Source: Rhodospirillaceae bacterium (GTDB lineage: Bacteria > Pseudomonadota > Alphaproteobacteria > UBA7985). Taken from it: 8,838 nucleotides of DNA. The translations under genes and the position numbers were made by a program. Below are positions 1 to 6,350 of the stretch, one piece after another; within the stretch, counting starts at the first letter, position 1; every line of letters starts with the position of its first letter. The DNA lies in assembly GCA_002700865.1 (NCBI GenBank), contig PAFB01000002.1, positions 1 through 8,838 on the forward strand. Reading direction: 5' to 3'. The notes under the pieces are model-generated. The model saw only the letters and a list, made by a program, of their open reading frames with translations. It was not told the DNA's origin and made no database searches.

Positions 1-22
1 AGATTGAAGCGGAGTTTTTACC

Positions 23-529
23 ATGGTCTTCTCGGTGTTCGCCAGCCTTTCCCGGATCGGGACGGGCGGCGCGTTTTCGCTCGTCTTCTCGCTCGTTTGC
101 GTTGGCCTGACCCACAATCCGGCGAGTGTCGCGGTTGCACAGGGCGTTACCGGCCTGAACAGCGACGTGCCTGTCGCACTCATTCTGGACGCGTCGCGCT
201 CCATGCTTGGTGAAGTCGAAGGCCGTCGGCGCATGGACGTTGCGCGGGATGCGATGCTGCAGATTGCGCCTGGCCCGGTGAGCCAACGGCGCGCTTCGCT
301 GCTCAGTTTCGGCAACGATCGCATCAACGAATGTGAGACCATCCCGATTTTGCACAGCTATGGCAGCGAAGATGTCCGCAGTACGCTCGATGCCATTCAG
401 GCGCTGGAGCCGGCCGAGCCCCAAGACGGCGAGGAATCAAGGTTCGGCTCACCGCTTTACCGCGCGTTAGAAGGGGCGATGGAAACCCTGCCCTCCGAGT
501 CTGAGGAAGCCGTCAGTATTTTGGTGTCG
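23..529 (+). pseudogene. Truncated VWA-domain protein (5' remnant)
   Basis: The N-terminus has a hydrophobic stretch (residues ~17-30) and an AVA-Q site near residue 40, which suggests a signal peptide and export. Mature sequence begins a von Willebrand factor A domain: the MIDAS motif DASRS is at residues 56-60 after a hydrophobic beta strand, a GSPL segment at 142-145 matches the second MIDAS position, and SILVS at 165-169 is the strand that should lead into the third MIDAS segment (usually SDG). Instead the next residues are PWAGK and similarity to any VWA domain stops. The frame stays open to nt 994, but beyond ~530 it only runs antisense to the PAS-like and glbN genes, so I end the remnant at ~529. 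The start ATG has GGAG about 8 nt upstream. VWA proteins bind ligands through a metal ion; this one lacks a complete fold and is probably nonfunctional. Confidence 0.7.
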
Positions 530-810
530 CCGTGGGCAGGGAAAGTCGCTTGGAACCGGCGTGAGGGTTGGCTCTCCGGGATCGGGCTTTCATGGGGTGA
601 GCGACCCGCTATTTCTGTTGGAGCTAGTATGAGGCTTCAGATGGAAACGTTTTCAGCCAGGTTGTGCTCGACCAAGAGGCGCTTCAAGGCCGGATTGGAC
701 CAGATGAGTGCGTTATTGCTGAGGTCACAGAGACCAACCGGCGCAAGCAGAGCATCGAGCAATGGGAGGAGATATTCCCCACTTGCCTCTAACGGCTGCG
801 CTTCTTTCAC
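530..810 (-). pseudogene. PAS-like signalling protein remnant with in-frame TGA
   Basis: Reading leftward from a GTG at 810, the frame gives 57 residues, a TGA at 639-637, then continues open in the same frame past 530. The first part (LLPLLDALLAPVGLCDLSNN, then ALIWSNPALKRLL) looks like the start of a PAS sensor domain: a helix, a beta strand, then the NPAL helix. The part after the TGA (RRFQATFPAHGDT at its end) resembles the closing PAS strands. Homology should end near 530, where the opposing VWA gene is also cut. No output domain (GGDEF or kinase) remains. The gene starts 7 nt after the glbN stop, so the two were probably one operon, which suggests a heme- or NO-linked sensory role for the original protein. 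That role is inference. The PAS call rests on pattern only; the coding call is supported by its position and by the long matching frame on both sides of the stop. Confidence 0.55.
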
Positions 811-817
811 AACCGGC

Positions 818-1222
818 TCAGCCCTTACGTGCGTCAGCGGTGACGATTACGGAACGCACCGACTCGACCACGCCGAGGAGCACGTTCTTGTCAGCTTGCT
901 CCAAGCCGTGGGCTTCGAGTGTTTGGTCAAGAATGGTGCCAAGTTCATTAAAGTGTTTGTCTGTAATCCGCAGATGCGCGTGCGCGCCCTGTAAGGCGTC
1001 GAGATCGAGATCGAATGGACCGCCCATCACAGCTCCAATGGTCCGGATCTGGTGTTCGATCAGCCCTTCCATGTTAACCTTGTCGAAGTAAGCAGATAGG
1101 TCCCTCGAAACCAGAACGCGATCGTAGAAATCACGAACAGTTCGGGCGACAAAACTATAGCCACCGTAGCGGTCCCAGATAGACTCTTGCATAAGGTATG
1201 TTCCAGTCAGCCTCGTAGACAT
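818..1222 (-). CDS. glbN: Group 1 truncated hemoglobin
   Basis: The 134-residue protein aligns by eye along its length with group 1 truncated hemoglobins (TrHbN type), small heme proteins that bind O2 and NO and often act in nitric oxide detoxification. Visible landmarks are the GG motif at 20-21, the B-helix DFYDRVL with Tyr33 at the B10 position, LSAYF with Phe46 at CD1, Gln58 in the E helix, GGP at 67-69, and HAHLRIT with His81 as the probable proximal heme ligand, followed by the conserved HF pair at 90-91. The ATG at 1222 is chosen because AAGGA lies 6 nt upstream; a GTG at 1237 is in frame but would place that Shine-Dalgarno inside the gene. No signal peptide or membrane segment is seen, so the protein is cytoplasmic. 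A PAS-like gene follows after 7 nt, and the promoter must lie in the divergent spacer shared with manB. Confidence 0.9.
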   Translation of the reverse strand: MSTRLTGTYLMQESIWDRYGGYSFVARTVRDFYDRVLVSRDLSAYFDKVNMEGLIEHQIRTIGAVMGGPFDLDLDALQGAHAHLRITDKHFNELGTILDQTLEAHGLEQADKNVLLGVVESVRSVIVTADARKG

Positions 1223-1228
1223 TGATTT

Positions 1229-1233
1229 TCCTT
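1229..1233 (-). promoter_or_regulatory. Ribosome binding site of glbN
   Basis: AAGGA on the minus strand lies 6 nt before the ATG at 1222. It decides the start between this ATG and the in-frame GTG at 1237. Confidence 0.6.
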
Positions 1234-1311
1234 GCACACTTGGAGCCAGTCTTCTTTAGGACTTAGAAAGGTTTGACTGGCGCTGGAGGTGCGTGGGGAA
1301 GGGGATATACG

Positions 1312-1348
1312 CCTATAACGAATAGGGCCTTTACGACCTTAGATAAGG
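1312..1348. promoter_or_regulatory. Paired inverted repeats in the glbN/manB divergent spacer
   Basis: Two perfect short inverted repeats sit 10 nt apart in an AT-rich spacer between divergent genes: CCTAT-N5-ATAGG at 1312-1326 and CCTTA-N2-TAAGG at 1337-1348. Such dyads can be operators for a dimeric regulator. I do not recognise them as sites of NsrR, FNR-type or other known regulators of truncated hemoglobins. Their location could control either gene. Short dyads also occur by chance, so the regulatory reading is weak. Confidence 0.3.
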
Positions 1349-1381
1349 AATACCCCCTAAAATTCTATATTTTACAGAAAT

Positions 1382-1396
1382 CCGTCAAATAGACGG
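1382..1396. promoter_or_regulatory. Small dyad CCGTC-N5-GACGG before manB
   Basis: This is a perfect 5-bp inverted repeat with an AAATA loop, about 25 nt upstream of the manB start; GACGG recurs once more at 1404-1408. It could be an operator half or a small leader hairpin. Nothing else supports either role. Confidence 0.2.
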
Positions 1397-1406
1397 TCAG
1401 AATGAC

Positions 1407-1412
1407 GGAAGG
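1407..1412 (+). promoter_or_regulatory. Ribosome binding site supporting the TTG start of manB
   Basis: GGAAGG lies 8 nt before the TTG at 1421. The only nearby ATG (1402) is out of frame with manB, so this site favours the TTG. Confidence 0.5.
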
Positions 1413-1420
1413 CAGGGACT

Positions 1421-2791
1421 TTGGACCCGACCATTTTCAAGGCTTACGACGCACGCGGCGTCGTTCCCGACCAGCTCAACCCCAGCGTTGCAGCCCGCAT
1501 CGCCGGCGGTGTGTTGGCGGCGACGGGAGGGCAGCTATTCGTGATCGGTCACGATGTTCGGCTCCACAGCCGGGCATTGACCGAGGCGATGATCGACACT
1601 CTGGTTGCGGCGGGGGCAGAGGTCATCGACCTTGGGTTGTGCGGGACTGAAGAGGTTTACTTCCACACCGGACGGGAGCAGGCGGACGCTGGATTAATGG
1701 TAACAGCGAGCCACAATCCGGCCGAATACAATGGGGTGAAATTCGTCGGGAAGTCTGCGGCGCCACTGAGCCAATCAGGCATGGATGCCGTAAGAGACTG
1801 GGCAATCTCCGACACACCGCTGCCAGTCTCCGCGCGTCCGGGCCGGGTGCTTGCACCTGCTGACGCAGAAAGCCGACGCCGGGTCTATGTTGATCGGATC
1901 ATGGAATTTGCTGCGCTGGATAATCTCCGACCGCTGCATATGGTGCTCAACGCGGGCAACGGTTGTGCGGGCCCGGTGATTGAGGCGCTGACCGACCGCA
2001 TGCCGCCACAGATCCAGCTCAGTCTGATACACGGTGAACCCGACGGCTCCTTTCCCCATGGCATTCCCAACCCGCTGCTACCGGACAGGCGGCATGCAAC
2101 GGCCAAGGCAGTCCGGGAGCTTGCTGCAGATTTTGGCGTGGCTTTCGACGGAGATTTTGACCGCTGTTTTTTCTTTGATGGTGAAGGCCGGTTTGTCGAG
2201 GGGTACTACGTCGTTAGCCTGCTGGCGAAAGTGATGCTGGCCCGTTCCGCGCCGGGGACCGCAATTGTGTTCGACAACCGCATGACATGGGCGACTGAGG
2301 CTGCGATTGCGGCGGCTGGCGGGCAGGCCGTGGTCTCGCGCACCGGGCATGTATTCCTAAAGCGTGCACTGCGCGAGCACGCCGCAGTCTATGGCGGGGA
2401 AATGAGTGCTCATCACTACTTTCATGACTTTTACAGCTGTGACAGCGGCATGATTCCCTGGCTGTTGATCGCACAACTGGTAGGTGAGAGCGGCAGCTCG
2501 CTCGCCGAGCACGTTGCCGCGGCCCAGGCGGCTTTTCCTTGCTCTGGGGAGATCAATTTCCGTCTGGAGAATTCAAAGGCCGCATTGGCCCGTGTAGAGG
2601 CAGCCTTTGCCGACGCGGGCGGTCGCCGCGATAACATTGACGGGGTGAGCTATAGCTTCACCGATTGGCGGTTTAACGTTCGCTTATCGAATACGGAACC
2701 GCTGCTACGGCTGAACGTAGAAAGTCGCGGTGACGCGGCCTTGCTGGCCGAGAAGACCCAAGTGCTTAGAGCGTTGATTGAGGAGGCCTAG
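1421..2791 (+). CDS. manB: Phosphomannomutase (ManB/CpsG type)
   Basis: This cytoplasmic enzyme converts mannose 6-phosphate to mannose 1-phosphate, the step before GDP-mannose for exopolysaccharide or LPS sugars; related enzymes also act on glucose phosphates. All four signature segments of the alpha-D-phosphohexomutase family are present: TASHNP at 95-100 with the phosphoserine Ser97, the metal loop DGDFDR at 243-248, the sugar-binding GGEMSAHH at 325-332, and the phosphate-binding RLSNTEP at 421-427. The 456 residues match the length of Escherichia coli ManB/CpsG, and segments such as CGTEEVYF and CDSGMIPWLL are characteristic of that subgroup. The start is a TTG, supported by GGAAGG 8 nt upstream and by the conserved FKAYDARG beginning at residue 6. 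The gene stands alone and converges on mazG with an 18-nt gap. Substrate preference (mannose or glucose phosphate) cannot be fixed from the motifs. Confidence 0.93.
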   Translation: MDPTIFKAYDARGVVPDQLNPSVAARIAGGVLAATGGQLFVIGHDVRLHSRALTEAMIDTLVAAGAEVIDLGLCGTEEVYFHTGREQADAGLMVTASHNPAEYNGVKFVGKSAAPLSQSGMDAVRDWAISDTPLPVSARPGRVLAPADAESRRRVYVDRIMEFAALDNLRPLHMVLNAGNGCAGPVIEALTDRMPPQIQLSLIHGEPDGSFPHGIPNPLLPDRRHATAKAVRELAADFGVAFDGDFDRCFFFDGEGRFVEGYYVVSLLAKVMLARSAPGTAIVFDNRMTWATEAAIAAAGGQAVVSRTGHVFLKRALREHAAVYGGEMSAHHYFHDFYSCDSGMIPWLLIAQLVGESGSSLAEHVAAAQAAFPCSGEINFRLENSKAALARVEAAFADAGGRRDNIDGVSYSFTDWRFNVRLSNTEPLLRLNVESRGDAALLAEKTQVLRALIEEA

Positions 2792-2802
2792 CGACCCTAG
2801 GC
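2786..2802. terminator. Small hairpin between convergent manB and mazG
   Basis: A 6-bp perfect stem (GCCTAG/CTAGGC) with a CGACC loop overlaps the manB stop codon, just before the mazG stop. There is no U-tract on either strand, so it is at best a weak bidirectional transcription end or an accidental dyad. Confidence 0.2.
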
Positions 2803-2809
2803 AGACGGC

Positions 2810-3718
2810 TCAAGCCCCCCCAGCTCGCTTCTCTTCTTTTTCTGCTGCTTTGACCCGGTTCCAGGCCGTGTTCAGGTCCGCAAAGCTGCGATCAATCCAG
2901 TCGTAGTCCAGCGCTGCTTCGACGGCATTAAAGCGACGGGTGAACTTTGCATTAGCGCGGTGCAGGGCGACCTCCGGGTCCACGTCGAGCCTGCGCGCGA
3001 CGGCTGCGGCAACAAATAGCAGGTCGCCAACCTCCATTTCCAGCGCGTCTCGATCTATCGGGCGGCGGTCTGCTTCCTCCTTAACTTCGGCCAGTTCCTC
3101 GTCGACCTTGCCGTAAATTTGGTACATTTCCGGGTGGTCAAAGCCGACCCGAGCGGCTTTGCGTTGGATCTTGTCTGTGGCCAGCAGGGCAGGGAACACC
3201 CGGGGAATGTCACGCAGGGTGGCGCGGGGATCTTGTTCCTGTTCCTGTTGGTCTTGATTCCCATTGCCTCCATCCCGGACGTTCAGCTTGGCGGCAGATC
3301 GGGCCGCCTGTCTTGCGCGCTTTTCGTCGTCTTTGATCCGCTCCCAATCGGCTTTCTGGGCGGCTTCATCAGGGTAAGTTGTCTCACCGAACACGTGCGG
3401 ATGACGGTTGATCATTTTGTCAGCGATACCATGCGCAACCTGATCGAAGTCGAACAGGCCAGAATCCTGCGCCATCTGAGCGTGAAACACCACTTGCAGG
3501 AGCAAGTCGCCGAGCTCCTCTTTCAGGTCGATCCAATCCTCGCGTTGGATCGCGTCGGCGACTTCATAGGCCTCCTCGATCGTGTAAGGGGCGATGGAGG
3601 CGAAGGTCTGCTTTATGTCCCATGGGCAACCATCCTGTGGATCGCGCAGCTGTTCCATCACGCGCAGGATGCGCGCTAGTCCGTTGCCTGTTTCTGGGGC
3701 AGGGATATCGTGCTTCAT
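2810..3718 (-). CDS. mazG: Nucleoside triphosphate pyrophosphohydrolase MazG
   Basis: MazG hydrolyses nucleoside triphosphates to monophosphates and pyrophosphate, which cleans nucleotide pools and can lower ppGpp. The protein has two MazG domains. The N-terminal one opens with the hallmark GCPWDIKQT at 30-38, then the metal-binding residues EEAYE at 48-52 and EELGD at 67-71. The C-terminal copy shows DEELAEVKEE and the matching EVGDLLF segment. At 302 residues it is longer than the usual ~265-280; the excess is a low-complexity linker at about 145-164, rich in Asn, Gln, Asp and Glu, between the domains. The ATG at 3718 leaves a normal N-terminus before the first domain, although the only AGGA is 12 nt away. 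It is downstream of the FAD oxidoreductase on the same strand with a 73-nt gap, so it may be transcribed separately. Confidence 0.95.
   Translation of the reverse strand: MKHDIPAPETGNGLARILRVMEQLRDPQDGCPWDIKQTFASIAPYTIEEAYEVADAIQREDWIDLKEELGDLLLQVVFHAQMAQDSGLFDFDQVAHGIADKMINRHPHVFGETTYPDEAAQKADWERIKDDEKRARQAARSAAKLNVRDGGNGNQDQQEQEQDPRATLRDIPRVFPALLATDKIQRKAARVGFDHPEMYQIYGKVDEELAEVKEEADRRPIDRDALEMEVGDLLFVAAAVARRLDVDPEVALHRANAKFTRRFNAVEAALDYDWIDRSFADLNTAWNRVKAAEKEEKRAGGA
3235..3252 (-). repeat. Hexanucleotide microrepeat in the mazG linker
   Basis: On the + strand GTTCCT is repeated twice in tandem and followed by GTTGGT. It encodes part of the Gln/Glu-rich linker between the two MazG domains and could have grown by slippage without shifting the frame. 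Confidence 0.4.
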
Positions 3719-3791
3719 GGCGAGGCTGAGTCCTGGTTGCTGCTGTGATTATGTGGTCGGACGTTGGGCATGAATGGAACAAAAAGGGGGA

Positions 3792-5153
3792 TCATTGCCA
3801 GCGAACATCTTGTCCGGTGAGTTCGGCTTGCACAGCGGTCAGATCAGGGCGCTCCATTGGCGCACCTGCCTTGACGGACAAGGCCGCAGCGATGCCAGCA
3901 CCCTGTCCACTGACAGCGCAGCAGGCCATATTTCGTGTGGCAGCGTGGGCGACTTTGTCACCCCCAGTTGAGCGGCCCACCACCAGCAGATTCTCCACGC
4001 CTTTCGGCACCATCGAACGGAAGGGCACCTGCATGTAGCGTCCGGTGGTGGGCAGGATCAGGATACCATAGCCGTCGATGAATTCAGGATAGATGCCGAT
4101 GCTGTCTTCAAAGCGGCCCTGCTCACGCACGTCGGTTTCGGTCATGTTATAGACCGCATCGATCTTGCGGGTGTCCCGGATGCCGATGCTCATGCCGAAG
4201 TTTCGTAAGCGCACGCCCTCACAACCCGGCGTATATGCTCGAAGCGCATCGATGGCTAGCATAGCCTGACGCCGCCCTTCGATTTCAAACGCCGTCAAGC
4301 TGTCTGGATCAGTCCCGTCGACACCGGAAAGATGGACGAGATTCATGTAGGTCAACTCACCGCTATCATGGACCGCGCCCCAAGTTCCGGCGATGGTATC
4401 CAGATCCGCGGGGATCAAGCCCTCGGCCCGGGCCTGATCGAAGGGTTTACCGAGGTAGGGAGAGTACATTTCGTCTTCTTTGCCAGTGGTCTCAATCTGC
4501 CACTCACCGCTGGACCAACTGGCATAGGTCGATGGGTTTTCGCGGATGCCGTCAAGGAATGCAGCTTTATTGACCCCGGCGAGGTGGAACATAACGGATG
4601 CGGCTTGCAGCTCTTCGCGGGGTGTCGACTTCATGGGTGCTCCCGCGCGATGCGCGACATCGGCATCTCCGGTGGCGTCGATAACACGCTTGGCCAGAAT
4701 GGCTTCACGTCCGGCCTTGCTTTCCACGATTACGCCAGTCACGCGTCGCCCCTCCATGATCGGCGCAACGAACGCGCGGTGCAGCATGGGGTGTATACCG
4801 GCTTCGAGCACCAATTTGTCAGCAACGAGCTTAAAGCCCTCGGAGTCCAGTTCGTAGGACAGTGACTGGCTCTCTGGCACCGCTGCACCTTCCGCCTTGG
4901 CCCGCTGTTCAAACTCCCAGCCTAGACCACCCGCTTCAACAGTCTGCTCATGGCGGTACCACGCAAAGCCCTCGACCCCGACCACGGTAATGTTGCCGCC
5001 AAAGCAGCCGAAACGTTCGAGCAGGGTGACGTCCACGCCCGCGCGTGCTGCAGCAAGGGCGGCGGCCAAACCGCCTGGACCAGAGCCAACGACAAGGACG
5101 TCAGTTTCATGCACGATCGGGGTTTGACGGGCGGGTTCGGAGATGCTGGCCAT
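3792..5153 (-). CDS. FAD-dependent oxidoreductase (FAD_oxidored family)
   Basis: The 453-residue protein starts with a Rossmann FAD fold: VLVVGSGPGG with GxGxxG at 23-28, the acidic ribose-binding Glu46, and the GCFGGN segment at 49-54. A second dinucleotide segment, RVIDATGDADV, and a C-terminal NLLVVGRSTGG followed by RNMACC and GQGAGIAAAL are typical of the FAD-dependent oxidoreductases in the FAD_oxidored group. Their substrates are mostly unknown, so none is assigned. There is no signal peptide or membrane segment. The frame is open far upstream (to 5489), but that part overlaps the lacI remnant in another frame; the family fold begins only ~18 residues after the ATG at 5153, so that start is used. 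Its Shine-Dalgarno is poor, and a GTG at 5194 is a possible alternative. It lies downstream of the lacI remnant, beside a sugar operon, and may belong to the same pathway. Confidence 0.85.
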   Translation of the reverse strand: MASISEPARQTPIVHETDVLVVGSGPGGLAAALAAARAGVDVTLLERFGCFGGNITVVGVEGFAWYRHEQTVEAGGLGWEFEQRAKAEGAAVPESQSLSYELDSEGFKLVADKLVLEAGIHPMLHRAFVAPIMEGRRVTGVIVESKAGREAILAKRVIDATGDADVAHRAGAPMKSTPREELQAASVMFHLAGVNKAAFLDGIRENPSTYASWSSGEWQIETTGKEDEMYSPYLGKPFDQARAEGLIPADLDTIAGTWGAVHDSGELTYMNLVHLSGVDGTDPDSLTAFEIEGRRQAMLAIDALRAYTPGCEGVRLRNFGMSIGIRDTRKIDAVYNMTETDVREQGRFEDSIGIYPEFIDGYGILILPTTGRYMQVPFRSMVPKGVENLLVVGRSTGGDKVAHAATRNMACCAVSGQGAGIAAALSVKAGAPMERPDLTAVQAELTGQDVRWQ

Positions 5154-5263
5154 GGCCTCGGCTCGCTGTTCTATTTTGTCGCGAAGACTGACACCATGGC
5201 TTGAGGAGTCAAAGCGAAAAAGAGGGAGCGAAGGGTGATAATCGCCAGCGGTTTTTCTCAGCT

Positions 5264-5443
5264 TCAGGATTGTAAGAGCGGGGCAGTGCTTTCCCTCACA
5301 ACCAAGGTAACGTCGAGCTGCGGGTGCAGGCCTTCCCGATAGCTCTGGCCATTGATCCGGTCGAGCAGCATGCGGGCCGCCATCCGGCCTATTTCTAGCC
5401 GTGGCTGTGAGATTGTGGTTAAGGCGGGAACAGAGCGCGCTAG
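5264..5443 (-). pseudogene. LacI-family regulator, C-terminal remnant
   Basis: The minus strand encodes the end of a LacI/GalR-type repressor: VPALTTISQPRLEIGRMAAR, then MLLDRINGQ, and finally LDVTLVVREST before TGA at 5266-5264. These are the closing beta strands and helix of the periplasmic-binding-like effector domain, with the usual PALTTI and VVREST landmarks. Only about 55-60 codons remain. Further upstream the frame loses recognisable LacI sequence at about 5432-5443, and the ATG of the sugar permease lies just beyond at 5456 on the opposite strand. The helix-turn-helix and most of the sugar-binding domain are missing, so the product cannot regulate. In intact loci such a regulator typically sits next to, and represses, the sugar ABC operon. 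The left gap of 110 nt to the FAD oxidoreductase shows no clear terminator. Confidence 0.75.
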
Positions 5444-5455
5444 GAGATTCAGACG

Positions 5456-6346
5456 ATGACGTCGAAAACTCAGACCCCTCGCGGCCCAAAGCCCAATGGG
5501 ATCAGCCCTAGCCGGATCGTGGTTTATTCGATCCTGTTCGTAGCGGCCGTCTACTACCTCCTGCCTCTATACGTGATGGTGATTACGTCGCTGAAGGACC
5601 TCGATGATGTACGCCAAGGCAACATCTTTTCGCTGCCTGTGCGCCTCACCCTTGACGCATGGTTTAAGGCTTGAAATTCGGCCTGCACAGGGCTCTACTG
5701 CGAAGGCCTGAAGGTTGGCTTCTGGAATTCGGTGCAGATAACCATTCCCTCTGTAATCGTCTCGCTCGCCGTCGCATCGGTGAACGGTTATGCCCTTTCG
5801 TACTGGCGTTTCAAGGGTTCGGAGGTGTTCTTTACAATTCTGATTATTGGCTCGTTCATCCCGTATCAGGTCATGCTCTACCCTCTGGTGGTCATCACCC
5901 GAGAGCTCAACATCTTCGGCACACTCTGGGGCGTCATTCTGATTCATACGATCTTTGGTATGCCGATTCTGACGCTGCTATTCCGAAACTATTTCGCGGC
6001 CTTGCCTGTGGAATTGTTCAAGGCAGCGCGAGTGGATGGCGCTGGATTCTGGGGTATCTTCATCAAGATTATGCTGCCGCTTTCCATCCCGATCGTGGTT
6101 GTGGCCATGATTCTTCAGGTCACTGGAATCTGGAACGACTTTCTCTTTGGGACAGTCTTTGCCGGAACCAAGAACTGGCCCATGACCGCACAGCTCAACA
6201 ATATCGTCAACACCACGCAAGGCGTGAAGGAGCACAACGTGAACATGGCCGCGACCATCCTCACCGGCCTCGTTCCGCTGACTATTTATTTCATCTCCGG
6301 ACGCTATTTTGTGCGCGGCATCGCAGCCGGCGCCGTGAAGGGTTAA
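5456..6346 (+). pseudogene. Sugar ABC permease (MalG type), premature TGA
   Basis: Ignoring one stop, the frame encodes a 296-residue inner-membrane permease of the carbohydrate uptake (CUT1) family, the partner of a MalF-type subunit. An N-terminal membrane segment (VVYSILFVAAVYYLLPLYVM) and several later hydrophobic helices are visible. The cytoplasmic EAA loop that docks onto the ATPase is at about 186-212 (ELFKAARVDGAGFW, then LPLSIP). Codon 73 at 5672-5674 is TGA, between WFKA and NSACTGLYCEG. The frame is unchanged on both sides, and relatives usually have Trp here, so a single TGG to TGA change explains it. As read, translation would stop after 72 residues and give no transporter. A start at 5456 has AGGAG 9-10 nt upstream. 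Sequencing error is possible. The missing upstream genes (binding protein, first permease) also argue for a dead importer. Confidence 0.85.
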
Positions 6347-6350
6347 ACTG

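Noticed and set aside
565..640. Resemblance of SGIGLS and GASMRL on the + strand to the last ATP-binding box of a histidine kinase.
   Set aside because: The conserved positions between them do not fit, no other kinase motif is near, and the minus-strand PAS-like frame explains the stretch better.
530..994. The open + strand frame continuing the VWA gene to a TAA at 992-994, as a novel C-terminal domain.
   Set aside because: It lies antisense to glbN and the PAS-like remnant, has no family resemblance and is Arg/Ser-rich; it is an accidental read-through after the junction.
3119..3679. A 186-codon + strand frame opposite mazG with hydrophobic stretches.
   Set aside because: It is the antisense of a strongly supported mazG and matches no family.
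4332..4865. A 177-codon + strand frame opposite the FAD oxidoreductase.
   Set aside because: It is antisense to a gene with clear FAD motifs and has no plausible domain of its own.
5154..5489. N-terminal extension of the FAD oxidoreductase by 112 residues.
   Set aside because: The extension overlaps the lacI remnant in a different frame and the 5' end of the permease, and it is low-quality sequence; the Rossmann fold starts normally after the ATG at 5153.
5672..5674. TGA read as selenocysteine or tryptophan.
   Set aside because: TGA ends at least five other genes or remnants in this window, TGG is common as Trp, the position is not a redox site and no SECIS-like hairpin was apparent just downstream.
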